A stretch of 64,000 bases of DNA, taken from contig CM063244.1 of NCBI GenBank assembly GCA_032158295.1, forward strand, positions 20,772,815 to 20,836,814, read 5' to 3'. The translations under genes were made by a program, and so were the position numbers. Below, piece after piece: positions 41,566-55,025 of this stretch; positions within the stretch are counted from its first letter, which is position 1; each line of letters begins with the position of its first letter. Source of the DNA: Pycnopodia helianthoides (taxonomy: Eukaryota > Echinodermata > Asteroidea > Forcipulatida > Asteriidae). The notes beneath the pieces were generated by a model that was given only the letters and a program-made list of their open reading frames with translations, was not told the DNA's origin and did no database searches.

Positions 41566-43164
41566 TTGATTTGTAATTCAACGTGCAATGCCAAAGGGTG
41601 TGATACAGTGGGCAGTTCATATTGCTGTTGACTATCAACACGTCACTAATGATACATACTATGCTAAGGGACCGCCTTGCATAAAACTGCTTTAATAACT
41701 GACAAAATAAACTGATTTCCTGTGCAAAATAAAGCAAAACATCACGTATCAAATTAAACTGTGGCTGGAGTGGATACTTGGGGGTTTCTTCTGCTTTAAC
41801 AAGAATTGAAGTGCCAGCAATTCCATCTGTATGCTCTATGACGTCTGTGTAATGACTAGGATGACTTACAAGATTATTATATATAAAGTGCATTCAATTT
41901 ATGTGCTGCAACATTTGTACACAAATTACAAGTTCACATTTCCAAGCTGGCAATGAAACCATCCGAAAACATCTTAATTAAAAAATTATGAGAATAATAA
42001 TAAAGAAAAAGTTCCTTTGTTTTGTCAAGCCTTTTTATCAAAATACTACAAATGAAAGCATGTTTTTATTGTAAAGGCATAAGTGTTAAAATCCCGAGCA
42101 TTAATTCTCTTTCATACGAGGCTAAATGGCCTTCAAAATTGTTGGCTTACAACACAACATAGCCTTCGAATGAAAACCGCAGACGAGCTTTAATTGAAAT
42201 GAGTGGCTATAGCAACATTACAAACCAATGTGGCCCACGTCCCCTCCTGCATCAATAATGAGTTATGTCTTCAATAAATATATTGATTTCGAACCCATGC
42301 AAGTTGTAGCCACCTGTTTACGGCAGAATGTTTCACAACTTTGTCTGAAACCCCCCGCTAGTTTCCTTTGTTTGAGCAATCTTCCGTGCACCACAGCCTA
42401 GAAAAACCAAAAGGCACCATTGTCCGTTTTTTTTTCTTCTCTCTTACAAGATTTCTTATTTACCTCTTGGGGTGGATGATAATGAAGTTGATTTCCCCTT
42501 TTTCTTTGGCATGAAAATGTCGCAGAATATGCCTGCGGCTTCGTTAAATCAGTAAAGACAATCATAATAACTCATGCCTCCTTGGCTTTCTACCTGATTA
42601 ACTCAAACTTTAATATGATTGGATTCCCACTTGGCGGATTTACACAAGCCGAAAAACAATTTATAGACGGACCACAGCTTGCAAAGATCAGAATGATTAA
42701 ACCGCACAGCTTGTGTGTTGCTCTCCAACTATACAAATGAACACTTGTGTTTATCTGTATATATTTTGGCAATTTGGCTGCAAAATGACAGGTGGAACAT
42801 TTACAATTCTGATATTGCCCAAATTGAAACAACTTTAATACATGTAGCCAAGAGCATCATTTCGTCCAGCAATTTTGCATAGCAAAAGGTTTACACTGAA
42901 CAAGTTTTGTGCGTACTGAATCCTGCTTTTGAGTGGCAAATGGTGAATTTTCGAGTAGCAACTGATACATTTTGTGTAGCATGTTCCTATGCTACACATG
43001 GGAAATCGTTCACTGTACACTGTTTTTCAGTTGTCTTGATGGTACTTTTAAACCAAGGAGGAAGTCAGCTGATCACTTCAAGGAGAATCCACGCCTGGTG
43101 AACATTTTGAAGATCAATTTTTAGAGTTCCACATAAATCATGGGCATTACAATTTCATAAATGA

Positions 43165-43475
43165 TACAAAGGAAAATCAGCTCTATTTCAAAAAACAATA
43201 GGAATCATCTTAAGATGAGCTGTCAGTATTACCATAAGCCCTTTTGAGATATTATGGCAGACTCAATACTATGACTACTTAACTATGACACAATTAGGTT
43301 TGGGTAAATTTGTCTGAATACACCCAAACCAAACAGTGCACTCCTATAGGGTTCTTCTTATCTCAAAAAAGGCTAAAATAGTGATTTGTAATGTGCCATC
43401 ACACTTTACTTAGAAGTCAAGATTGATTCGCACCTCAGATCAGTCCTAACTCTTTGTGAAATTCAGCCCAGGCCC
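43165..43475 (+). mobile_element. Dispersed repeat R3, copy 3
   Basis: ATCATCTTAAGATGAGCTGT, GTAATGTGCCATCACACTTT and AACTCTTTGTGAAATTCAGC. It has about 160 bp between the two halves that other copies lack or replace. Confidence 0.65.
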
Positions 43476-46400
43476 GAGTATTAAACTGCCTTCTGGATAG
43501 GGCAGGTGGAAATTCAAACTATCCAATCAAAAGGTCAGAAACCTCTGACTGAATTCTGCCCTCTATGGTCGGTTCGCCCATAACCATCAACCATAAATAA
43601 CTGGGCTGGACGGTTGGATTTGGACGCAGCAGCGTACTCTTGTGTTTTTTGAGCTCGGGTCAATCGATGAGAGGACAGCAAAGGATTCTCATCTTTTGAT
43701 TTACAAGGGATATAGACTTCATTTCGTAATGACCTCAGTGCAATAAACATCACATACGATGATGGACGATGCCTGTCAGGACCAACCATCTGGCAGGTGC
43801 CAAGCCCCCACTTCTTAGTTTCCTCTTTAGTATGAATGGATACAATAATAATATTGAATAGTATAGTTTTGACATTATCAAATTTAAGAAATTAAAGCTC
43901 ATCTAACTGGTGTTATTGCAAGGTAATCACCACGAGATAGGGTCTGCTTAAAGTGCCTTCATCTTTGGGGAATATGTTGACAGACTAAGACAAAATAATA
44001 GATCATGCCCTAAGGAAAAGACCAAACAACGTTTGTCCAGCTCTTTTTAGGTACACATATCATTAGCCAACACCATTCACTGACATGGTAAAAAACACTG
44101 CATTTGTTTTTTCGTCTTTTTTTTTCATTCTTTATCTTATCGTATATAGGCCTTTATACCTGTGTTGATCTGTTGCGGTTATTTTGTACCCCTTTTGTTT
44201 TTTCAAAACAAAATGTAACACACCCTTTTGTTTGTTCAAAACAAATGACACAGGACTGCAAGCTTGGCATTGGCAGACCATAGAGAAATGACCACAGAGG
44301 GCAGACAGAGAGGTTAATACATTTTATGGCTTTGTATGATCATAGAGAATGATTCACTGATGAAAGAAGCAACATTCAGCGATTGAACGCCAGAACAAAT
44401 TATTTTCGGAAACTCATCAAACCACCGAGCATTTTCCCTCCTGTTAACAACAACAATCTTGTTTACGGCAGGTGCAAAGTCAGTAGTACAGGGTACAACT
44501 ACAACCTTTGATTGTGGTAGTGGTACAGCAATTTGTGTCAAATAATCTCCATTTTGTAGCAGGAGTCAAAATTACACTGGCCCGATCTTAGCAACAGGCC
44601 AGTAAACTCAAGTCCAAATTAGTCCAATGGTCTTGTGTTTTACAACTGAATAATAATACCTCGTTGTGGAATAACTTCTGGTTATTCTTGTCCAGTAAAA
44701 ATGCTGAGCTACTAGCCCTGCAGTCTTATGGATTTTTTACATAACTTCAAGCCATGTATGATAGTACATGTTACATTAATGTTGTAGTGATTTGCATCAT
44801 ACCATTTAAGACCAGACAGCCTCCGTTTGATGGCATTGACTTGAATGGGAGAATAACAAGATAAATGGCTCCCCCCCCAAAAAAAAAAATAATAATAATA
44901 ATTCTTGCAGTTAATTACTAGCAGAACATATTAAAAATCTACAGGTAATAATTCATTCTGCTTGGCTGCTTTATTAAGGCCTCTATAAACACTGGCATCT
45001 GCCCAGTCATATCCTCAGATAGAACCAGGGTTGACATGTAGGCCAACAAATTTTAGATTAATTCAATCATGTCTCATATAGAGATCCAGTTCAAGCAAGT
45101 AATTAATCAACGGGAACGTCTTGTTAAACTCTTCATTGCACCCTCATTGTGATGGTGTGAAAAAGGTGCTTGAACTGTGAAGACAAGCAATGCTCATAAA
45201 AGCCACCCACTCCTCTATTGCAAGCGATATTTTATGTTAAGTACATAACTGGTGCTCTTGGATATCTTACAAATGTCTGCCCGCTGCTGAAAACAAGGAC
45301 CCTGGTTATATGCAGATTTTAACTGTGAAGGCAATGGTTGCACATTCATTGTACAAAGTTGCACACTGAACCATAACTTCATCCGAACTTTTGCTGGTAG
45401 GTTTTAACATCGATGTTCATTTTTTTCACAATGTGTCATCTGTAAAATGGTGTTTTTTTATTACTTCTTAAAAATAACCTAACAATATTTGGAATCAATA
45501 CAGAATGGATGTCAAATGGACGTCAAATTTGTGCGTCTCATGTACTACATATACCTGCTCTCTATAAAGCAACCAACTGGAGATAGTCTTTGATGATGTT
45601 TTGTTTAAAAGGTTATTTTAGTATTTTTTTATCAATCCAATAAAGAATTTCAGGCGGGGGTTACTAGCCGGAATCTTTGAAAAATTACATTTCAGGTCAA
45701 TGTACATGTACATCTATGTCCGATCAGAAATAACTGACATAGTGTAACTTCTTTAAGAAAGTTTATGATTTTCTCAAATAAAATTTGCCAGAAATCAGAA
45801 TGACCTTGTAGGTAGACTTTACGGCAGCAAATTTTCATCACGGAACCTATCGCTCATTTGCATTGTCTGATGTTTTCAGAGCCACAGTACTTACATACAA
45901 ATTTAGTTTTACAGATCCATATTTTCATACAGACCAGAAGTATCTCGAGGGCACTGCTAGCAAATTCTATGGATTATGCACTTTTATAAAGAAAATGTGA
46001 TCTCTCTTAAATCATAAATGGGATAAATTATTTGTAGTTCAGGAGCAAGATGCCTTTTTTTAGTTAAACAAGTTAACTTTCCTTCTCAAGCAAATGCATG
46101 AGTTACAAAAACCTACAATAATTGTCATGATTCACGAAACTTGAATTACCGTAGCCCGTGTACTACGCCGCGCAGGTTTATGGATCAAATGGTTTCCTGA
46201 GGCTGAATATTTTCTTTTTCCATTGGTGTTACATGAATGATGATTGGTCAATTGTAGCCAGTTGCCTTTTTTACAGGACAGCAAATCATATCCAATGGAA
46301 AAGACCGTTTCATAGCATGTGTTGTAACGTCAGAGGTCAGAATACGCTGTGTGCATTATGTACACACAAACGTGCACACACACACAGCGCACCATTATTT

Positions 46401-46504
46401 GAACGCTTCTCATGCACTATGTTCTGTTATGCACATGAACACTTGAATAACCCTAACAGCACCAAATCCATCAAAATCAACCGGTGGAATATGGTTATTT
46501 TGTA

Positions 46505-46650
46505 AGATTTGGTACACCACCAGATTGATTGATTCTGATGGATTCAGTACTTATGCAAAAAATGCATTGGTTGATTATGATGGATTCAGTACAGTTGCAT
46601 ATTTACTGTCTCTCAATTGATTGATTTTGGCGGATTTGGTATGGTTTCTA
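46505..46650 (+). repeat. Degenerate repeat of ATTGATTGATTnTGATGGATT
   Basis: Three units with GATTGATT...GATGGATTCAGTAC-type sequence at 46520-46640; low complexity. Confidence 0.6.
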
Positions 46651-47048
46651 GCCAAAACACCTAGGGAGTTAGGGTTAAGGGACTGTTTCAAGAACCAGAT
46701 CCAGCATATTATTTTATTTTTCTTGACTTACTACGTGACTGTTTTTTCTTCTTCACGACTGATCATAACTGTTTAATGTTTACATTGTTTCGTTATTTTA
46801 ATCTCTCCGTATAGCTTTCAGTGAATTGTTGAATGTAACTTTGTATGTAATCTGATGGCTGCAATGCAGCAGTTGGCTGCGATGGTCGAATATTGATAGT
46901 CCATAATCAAATCAACGTAAAGTGTTGAATATCAACCTTGGAAAGCTTTCTTGCAGTAGAATCCAGCAAAGCCTTTTATTTCTGTCATCCTTAATCATCC
47001 CTTTACCCAGCATTCTCCCTTAACAGTGGTCCACTGGCAACATGCCAA

Positions 47049-47409
47049 TTAAAGGGAGTGGATACTTTTTGGTAATTACTCAAGAAATACATTACCATAA
47101 AAACTTACTCGGCAAGGAGCACCTGAGAGCTGCTGATAGTATAAAAACATTGTGAGAAATGACGCCCTCTGAAGTAGAGTAGTTTTTGAGAAACAGGTAA
47201 TTTCTCACTAAAAAGCATGAAAAGCATCCCTGTTTCATATGAAATAAGGACTAGTGAAAAAGCTGACAGACTAGTGAAATGACAAGCTAACTGGTCCTGC
47301 TGGGTAGTCACTGAAACAGTTAAGGACAAACCCTGTATACCCCCACACTTTACATCAAAAAGCACCTGTTCATGAAGTGTACAGTATACATGTATGTACT
47401 CTCCTTTAA
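47049..47409 (+). mobile_element. 361-bp TTAA-flanked MITE
   Basis: TTAAAGGGAGTGGATAC on the left, complement of TTAAAGGAGAGTACATAC on the right; TTAA at both outer ends. It shares TTTGGTAATTACTC with the split element at 10735-12973. Confidence 0.75.
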
Positions 47410-48459
47410 ATGTACAATTTCACCATGGGAGAAAAGGGGTCAATGATTTTAGTCAAGCCCCTTGGCTGGTCAGGGGTCTTTTTGTTGATTCCAATTTCCT
47501 TTACGCAAAGCATTTGAGAAATCATCAATAAAATACCCAAGGGTAAAGAAAAACCAATACTGCTAATGGTTTTTACAACTCTTTCCTTTTTCCGTGTTAT
47601 GTTTTCTATAGTTTTTTTCCCTTTTGATTCTGCGAATATATTTCAGGACACATCATTCAATACCAACAGCTGAGGAAAAGTCACAAATTTAGAGCAACAT
47701 TGATTTAGAATGCTTTAAAAATACAGTGGAAATTTGTTTACATTGTAAGTTGTTTTACCTAGAATTTGCACTCTTCCTGCTTGGTAAAATACTTTTAAAT
47801 TTATAACAAAGTACAGCATCGTTTGATCTAAATCTTTCAACAGGTAAAAACAAAACTCATCAGATCAAGTTGCACTGGAATGCAATAAGAGATTTTTTTA
47901 AAGACAAAAATTGCACAACAATTACAAAATCATTCCAACTCCCTTTTTTTTGTTCACATCTTCTAAATGATATTATTTCATTTTAGTACGTTTCAAAGTT
48001 CTTTATTTGTTCAACAGCTGAAGTGTTTCTTTGGATGGTATTGAAATCAAGTAAGGCAATTCAAGTTTTATTTAAACCTGAAGCTTCACATAATTTAATG
48101 ACATATCAAGAAATTGCTAAACCTGAGATTTCACATTGCCGTGTTTGTTACATATATATTTGGTTACTGTTCGGATTCTGACTGCCTGAAACCTTGTTTG
48201 TCCCCACGGGGTCGGGTTCGACGCCAGTCCAGAAACTGACATACTAAATGCCTTTGAGTATGCATGTTCAGAGGAAATCAATCTCCCAAACCTTGCTAGT
48301 CCTAAAAAACTCATTATAATGATCTTTGATGGCCGCCGGAGGCAGGAAGCAGCAAATAAATAAGATGGAGCAGGCTATGCAATGGATGCAACAGTAGAGG
48401 CTCCTCAGAAGGGAATCCCTCTTTGTAGTCTGCTTCGAGACTTTGACAACAAGTAGGCC

Positions 48460-48620
48460 CCGAATTTCATCTCTGAAAGGGCAAGACCAACCATTTTCAC
48501 TTTGCAAAGGGCACTTCCATTGGATAATCTTAAAGTCTTTTGAAGAGGCACCAAGGCTAAGACTAGAACAACCGAAATCATGGCCTCTGTGGCATCCATG
48601 TAATTCCAGGCCTGTTCATT
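48460..48620 (+). repeat. Dispersed repeat R4, copy 3
   Basis: TTTGCAAAGGGCACTTCCAT, GAGGCACCAAGGCTAAGACT and CATGTAATTCCAGGCCTG, colinear with the other copies. An S1 SINE tail fragment (CAGTCAGTTTCCCTTGGGGT) follows at 48645-48685. Confidence 0.75.
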
Positions 48621-51600
48621 ACATGTACGTACTCTTTCCGTCAAACGCAGTCAGTTTCCCTTGGGGTTTATTACTTGATATCAAAAATATATTCCTTTGT
48701 TATGGTAAATTACCCAAAACCAATATTGTAACAGTAAATGGAGCAATCGTTCCAAATGAAGAACAGTCCGAAACCAGCAATTTATTTGCAAAACTATGCG
48801 TAATGTTTTCGCAAAACCAATAACACTGTACATGTACACTTCTGATATGAGGGTGTGTCAGAAACAGAGCTAGACGTGAACAGGAGGTAATTTGTATGGA
48901 GGGTTGCCTTGGTAACAAATGTATACAGGCGAGGAAATTGCAATAATCAGGGACATGTCATGGATGCCAGAGTATTATTATTATTATTTTTTTGAAGGGG
49001 GGTTCTGAATAAGCTGGTACTCGACATCGCACGTTTCAGACTCAAACAAATGAATAATAACAGTTTATGTGTAGTTCTCATTGGATCTAATGGGTTGATT
49101 TTAACTGACTACATCAGGTATGTAATGTAAAGGCAACACAAAAGGAAGTTTATGAGGTTTTCGGCAGAGAGTTTAAATTGATCAGAACTGGTCTTTTTTC
49201 TTTGCCCAAAACTATTTAACAATATAAATGAACAGGTACATGTAGATAGTGCAGGCAGCCCAATGTTTAAAACAAAAACATGTTTTATGTTTCTTATTAT
49301 AAATTTAGCATACTCCTAAAGAGAATTTCCTTAGATCCAAATTGTGGTTTAAAAACTACATTATGGTGAGACAATTAGACAAAGGTGTGGAGGAAAAACT
49401 ACTCTCAAGCAAGAAAACTCTTATAATCTGAAATAAACAAACATAACATAATATTGTTAAATGACAAATGTTTGAAAACTAACCCACACAGACCCCCCAC
49501 CCCCACTAATATAAAAAAGTATTAAACAACAGTAGAGCTGAATAAATAAATACCCAACAAAACAACGAGGTGTATTGCTGAATAATCTGACAATATCCGC
49601 ATATTAACTTGGTCAATTATTCTGCATTTGTGGAAGGGCTCAAAACTTGAGTTCAAGGTCCACGATGGGAGTGAATCATGAATTCCGCTCCTGTCACAGT
49701 GAGTCAATGAGTCCTCCAACCAATCAGAGTTCTACCACGCAAGCGTTTTTTTTACCTCTTTGACACAAGACATGCCAATCAAGTGAAACTGCTCAAATTA
49801 ATGAGTCAAATTAAAACAGTACAAGCTGATTGATTGCCTCATCAATTAAACACGGTAAAATGACTAATAACGCGACAAACAAAAGACAGAACAGAAATGT
49901 CATTTGTAAAACCACCGATAGCCAAATGAAAAGTATTAATATCTTAAGACCTTTCCAGAAGGCCTCAAGAGAAGCACATTCCACAATTTCTCACCCCTAC
50001 AACCAGCACACACACTAGATGTTTTTCATGTTTAGTACTTAACATTCAAAAACATACAAACACAAACAGTGTGTGTAGGCCTATGCCCCTCTCTCTTGAC
50101 CTACACATTTCAACATTTTCCTGTTTCATTTCTCAATGCACACTCGTTTCAGCAAAACGATTTTCCTTTCTCAAATGGCAGGGGGTTACTTCACACGATC
50201 AGAGGTTAAGAATTTGTTCTCTCTCAAAGTCATGAGGATCTTACCACTGAACTCCTCTTTGTGGCACCCCTGCATTTTTAGCACAGCTGGATTGGACAAG
50301 TAACGCGACCGAAGAATACATTATATGCATGATCAAACCACACTGCAATGTCTGGTGCATCCTAGTTAAAAAGAAACTGCTTCAAGGGTATTTTATTAAA
50401 GAGAAATTCTCCAAAATATGCTACGGTAGGCCCTTGCAGTGATCTATAGGGTAACGTGTATTCAGGCTATGTATTACAACATTGGTTTTTTGGTTCGTGC
50501 TGCACACGAGAGTGAATGTGAAGCGAATTCTGGTGACACAAGCAATCAGTGCAATCAGTGCAGCAAGAAAATTGGCTTTCGCAATTCGCATGAAGTGTAG
50601 GGTTTAGAGTCACAGTGGTTAGGGTTCACTTTTATCAATCCTGGCCATCTTAGAATGCGCTTGTCTTGTCATCTGATGCCAAAGCATTTTGGCTTACAGT
50701 TGTTCTAGTTATCTTAAGATTTCAAAAGTAAACATACATGTACAAACAATTTTGGATGTTGTATTTTGTGCATTGTCTGTGGCATTTGAAAAAGTTTGTG
50801 TATGTTTGTTGTTTTGAAGCAGCATCATTTGTCAAAATTCGTTCAGAGAAAACATATTTTTTAAATTGCTGAAGACAAAAATTGGGCCATGCAACTTTAA
50901 CAACATTACAGTGTGCAAGTAATGTTTGATTGCACAACATGTTTTTGAATTCCTCTGGCATGATGCATCAGGCTACCAGGCTATCAATGTCTTAAAGACA
51001 CACCCACAAAATGTCTCTTTGTGTCTACAGCTGACTTTCACCAAAGTCAAGACTTTCAAGGCATCACATCACAACCTCATGCTGGCCCATACTGTATACA
51101 CAGAGACATTTAACATGACATACGTGCCCTCAATATAAACCAAAACCCATGCTGATGATGAAGCTGGGACTTGTCTATCATGTGTGTAGCATGGGGCCAC
51201 GTCCCCATAGTGACAGGCAAATTAAACACAATCCTAATGGGAGTTGGAAGCTTTGGAAAAACAGAAAGGGTTGCCTTTATGGCTTTTGAGTATCCAGCAG
51301 ATTGTTTGTTTAGGAATGCTAGCATCTTCTGAAGCAGGGGATAATGTGTGATGGTAGTGATTCCTCGCTCTGTCTATAGCAATTAGCCAGATACCTAATT
51401 GGTAGGAGTGGAAGGTTCCGTCTATGGATGGAGAGCTTTGCATATTTTCAGGGACTTGTACAGATACCTAAGAAATTTTCCCAGAACTTGTATCTTGTTT
51501 GCGCAGCGTTTCAGCTAAGGGTGTTCATGTAAGCGTACTCTAAGTAAAATATATTCAAAGCTTTTTAAAATTGGAAATTCAAGTTGTAAAAAAGTACATG

Positions 51601-54600
51601 TACATACGTGTACACATAATGTGTTTTTCTTGTAGATGTACACGTAAGGCTCTGGAATGTGTATGTACATGTACATGTAGCTGTTTTTCTTTAACACTAA
51701 ATTTTATAAATGTTTCAAGATATTGAAATGATTGCAGTTCTTGTACATTGGCCAAATTTACTTAATGCATTTTATTATGCAAGGTAGTTTATGAAATAAA
51801 CAGAAACTACCGTTAGATTCAGGCTTAAAATGATTTAACACAGTGAAGATAACATTTTAACTTCAGAGGGAAATGATTACTTACTGGGTAGGGGCTTATG
51901 TATTTGTGATGTCAAATACTAAATTGATATTAGTAGTCTACAGTAGTTCAAGTCATATGCATACGTGTATAAACTTAGACACAGTTGCATTTTTTGATAA
52001 GATCTTTAAAAATCCCCCGTGACAGGCATTGAGTAATAGCAGGATGTGTTTACAAGACACTTTTACTTTAGAAGTTATTTATTTACTGTGGATAGAGCTA
52101 GAAGGAAGACTGCAAGTTTAAATGAGATGTGCTGATTCCAAAACTGATGTTCAACTTTTTCTTTCACATTCCGCATTAACCCACTAATGTTTAAAACACA
52201 TGTAATGTAGAACAGGAAAAGAAGAAGAAAAACAATTTTTATTCAAACGGAAAGGCGTGGAAATCTGAAGGTTTATAAACTTTATACCAGCATCAATTCC
52301 ACTAAAATAGGTTTTTAAAGTCGAGCAAATAGCATTTAAATAAGCTTGTATGGTATGCACAAAGATTCAGGTTAAAAACATTGTTTGTCATTGTTTTTCT
52401 CAAAATCATGATAACCTGATTTGATGAAACTTTCACAGGATTGTTTGGATGTGTGTTTGTGTTGAAGTTTAAAGTTTGGGAATTAACTAAAACCCTGTTG
52501 TTATTATAAAATATTATTATTAATATAATTTATTCGGCCAAGATTTCAACATATATCATAAATACAACGTACAGTATGCATGCTTAAAATTTGCCATTTT
52601 ATGTCTGACATTTCTTAAGATTTTTTGAAACAAAAACTACAAATGGTATAAAACTACATGAGGATTGCATTAATCAAGAACAAATTTTAGCGAGCCTTCA
52701 AATGTTCCAATGGATGTTTAGGACTTCGGATCAGTAAATAAGACAATCAGAATAAGAATATTGCCCGGATTCACCAAGTTCAAGTGTGGGGTGACACACT
52801 TTCAAGCATGAATTTGGGTGATCCCCAAAATGTTTGAATACGTGCAACAAGACTTCCACAGTCTATTGAAAATGATCTGTTTGTTGTGAGGCTTGATGAG
52901 ATTAGAAATTGTCCCCAAAATGGATCAATCACAACGTGTGTAATTCAACAAAGACAGTGAATCATGACTAAGGGATCCACACGTGCACTCTTTTGAAACC
53001 TAATAAAAGCTGTGTGGCTGGCTGACTGACACAAAGCTTGAATTACAGTTTGTTTGTTCCGTTTGATCATAATCAAGATGTGAGAATTATATTGTGAAAT
53101 AGGGAAATACACAAAAGGGGCTTGTAATGTAGGCACTTGATAGGCATCTATGTATTCAAATGCTTTATACAGGATTGGCAAGAGATAAAAAACATAATTG
53201 TTTAATTTTAGTCTGAAAGCTAACTGGTTATGAAGTTCATACTACATGTATATTTCCCTCTGAAATAAAGTCATTTTTGAGAAAACTGTACCTAAAAAAC
53301 TTTTAAAAAGCAATCAGCTGATTTGGGTTGTTACAAACAAAATTAGGGACAATGTGTTTTACATGCTAAAAAATGTGCATGGTTTTTTACTATTTTCTCC
53401 TGATTCACACAGTGGATTAAGCCCAAATTTCCACAAGTCTGTTATTTCATATGGTTGACCATTCAAAACATGAATCTGTCTGCAACTATTTTGTCAACTC
53501 TACCAATCCTGTACAACACCTAAAAGGTTAATTGCAGAAGGAAATGACACGTAATGGAATCACCCATATTGAACACTGTGACATTTGAATACTAAGGTAG
53601 TACGTTCTGGGTCCAAAGGATCTAACAAACATGAATCAAAATATGAACAGCTTTCCAAACAAGATGGGAAACATCTTGTTATTCCTGTGATGATACAGCT
53701 TGAAGGAAAATTAATTTATTTAGAAACTACACAGACTAATTGGCCATCTGTCCGTCAACGAAGATAAAAAAAGTTCTTATCGCTTATAAGTAATGTACAC
53801 ATCTAATGAAATCGTTAGAATAACATGATTACAGCTGCATGCTAAACAATGGCAGAGGATGTTTAAGTAGAAGTACCGCTAATGTTGACATATAAACAAA
53901 CTAAACATTATCACAGCCTAGAGGCACCAGACAAAAACATTTCCAGCAGTTGGTCAAAATTGAACAAGTGACCAGTGTTCAGTCAGTGGACTGAACATCA
54001 AATATTCTTACATAAGACCCTGTGTGAGTATAATAAAATTACTGACTTTAATTTCTGGCATTGTATTGTCATTAGTCAACCATTGTGACTAACTTGTTTG
54101 GTCCACAGCGTGGATCGATATATTAAGAACGTTTCTGACAAAACGTCTAAGTGTTCGTAACAAGCGGGCCTTATCATAGGAGCATAAAAGGATACCTATT
54201 AAATTACAGCGCAGGCAATTACAGCGTGGGGGATATTACTGGTGACTCTCTCTGGCAACATGTCCACTGCATACAAACCAACTATTACACATAATCTATG
54301 CAAGGGTGATCATAATCCTGCATAAATTAGCATCGTAAGAAACCAGCACCGCAGGCATATCACCACTTAATTTTTTTGCCGGTGTACAAATTTATATTCT
54401 ATCTTTAAGGCCAATGCATACAAGTCTCAAATGCGTAGGAAATTTACAACCCACGTATAGACTGTCAAACTGGGGAGAACAAAAATTATTGGAGCAAGCA
54501 CTGTGTAAATATGGCGACTAGACGGTCGGCGTCTAAATAATTAAACTGAATGTACGTGTACTGACATTATGTACAGTACTGAATATAAATGCCCAGTCAG

Positions 54601-54892
54601 AACATGACTATCCTTCAACAGAGGCCAGGCTTCATTGTTTGAGAACTGGAAAAAGCAATTTAAAAAAAACGAATCTGATATGGCCTAATGGAGAAATGTT
54701 TCAACTAGAATAGTGTAAGACATTTGTTATTTTGGATACTGAACAAAATCAGTAATACCTAGTACAAGACATTGTTATAAATGCCCTCTCAAATGTGGAC
54801 AACCATTTCAAATCAAACATTTAACTCTCAAACAACATACACCATACATTTGTACGTGTTAAGACAAAAAACCAATTACTTGAGGGTGATGA

Positions 54893-55025
54893 AATGGGTT
54901 GGCAGAGTTTTAGTTGAGTCACTCAGGTCGAGTCTGAGTCGAGTTAATAGTCTCCAGTCACCTGGGTCAAGACTCAAGTCTCTTGGGTCAAGAAACAAAT
55001 CCAAGTCACAAGTCAATTGTCACTT
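54893..55025 (+). repeat. Degenerate GAGTC/CAAGTC simple repeat
   Basis: Recurring GAGTC, CAAGTC and GGGTCAAGA motifs; an open frame over it (54781-55098) is a by-product of the repeat. Confidence 0.6.

Noticed and set aside
41235..41893. Minus-strand frames of 102 and 114 residues
   Set aside because: One includes the TTGATTGAT low-complexity run and an R1 fragment; neither has protein-like features.
46158..46505. 115-residue plus-strand open frame rich in Cys, His and Phe
   Set aside because: No recognisable domain, signal peptide or splice context; the CA-rich stretch and AT-rich codons look non-coding.
48443..48823. 126-residue plus-strand open frame
   Set aside because: It overlaps dispersed repeat R4 and an S1 SINE tail, so it is a repeat-derived chance frame.
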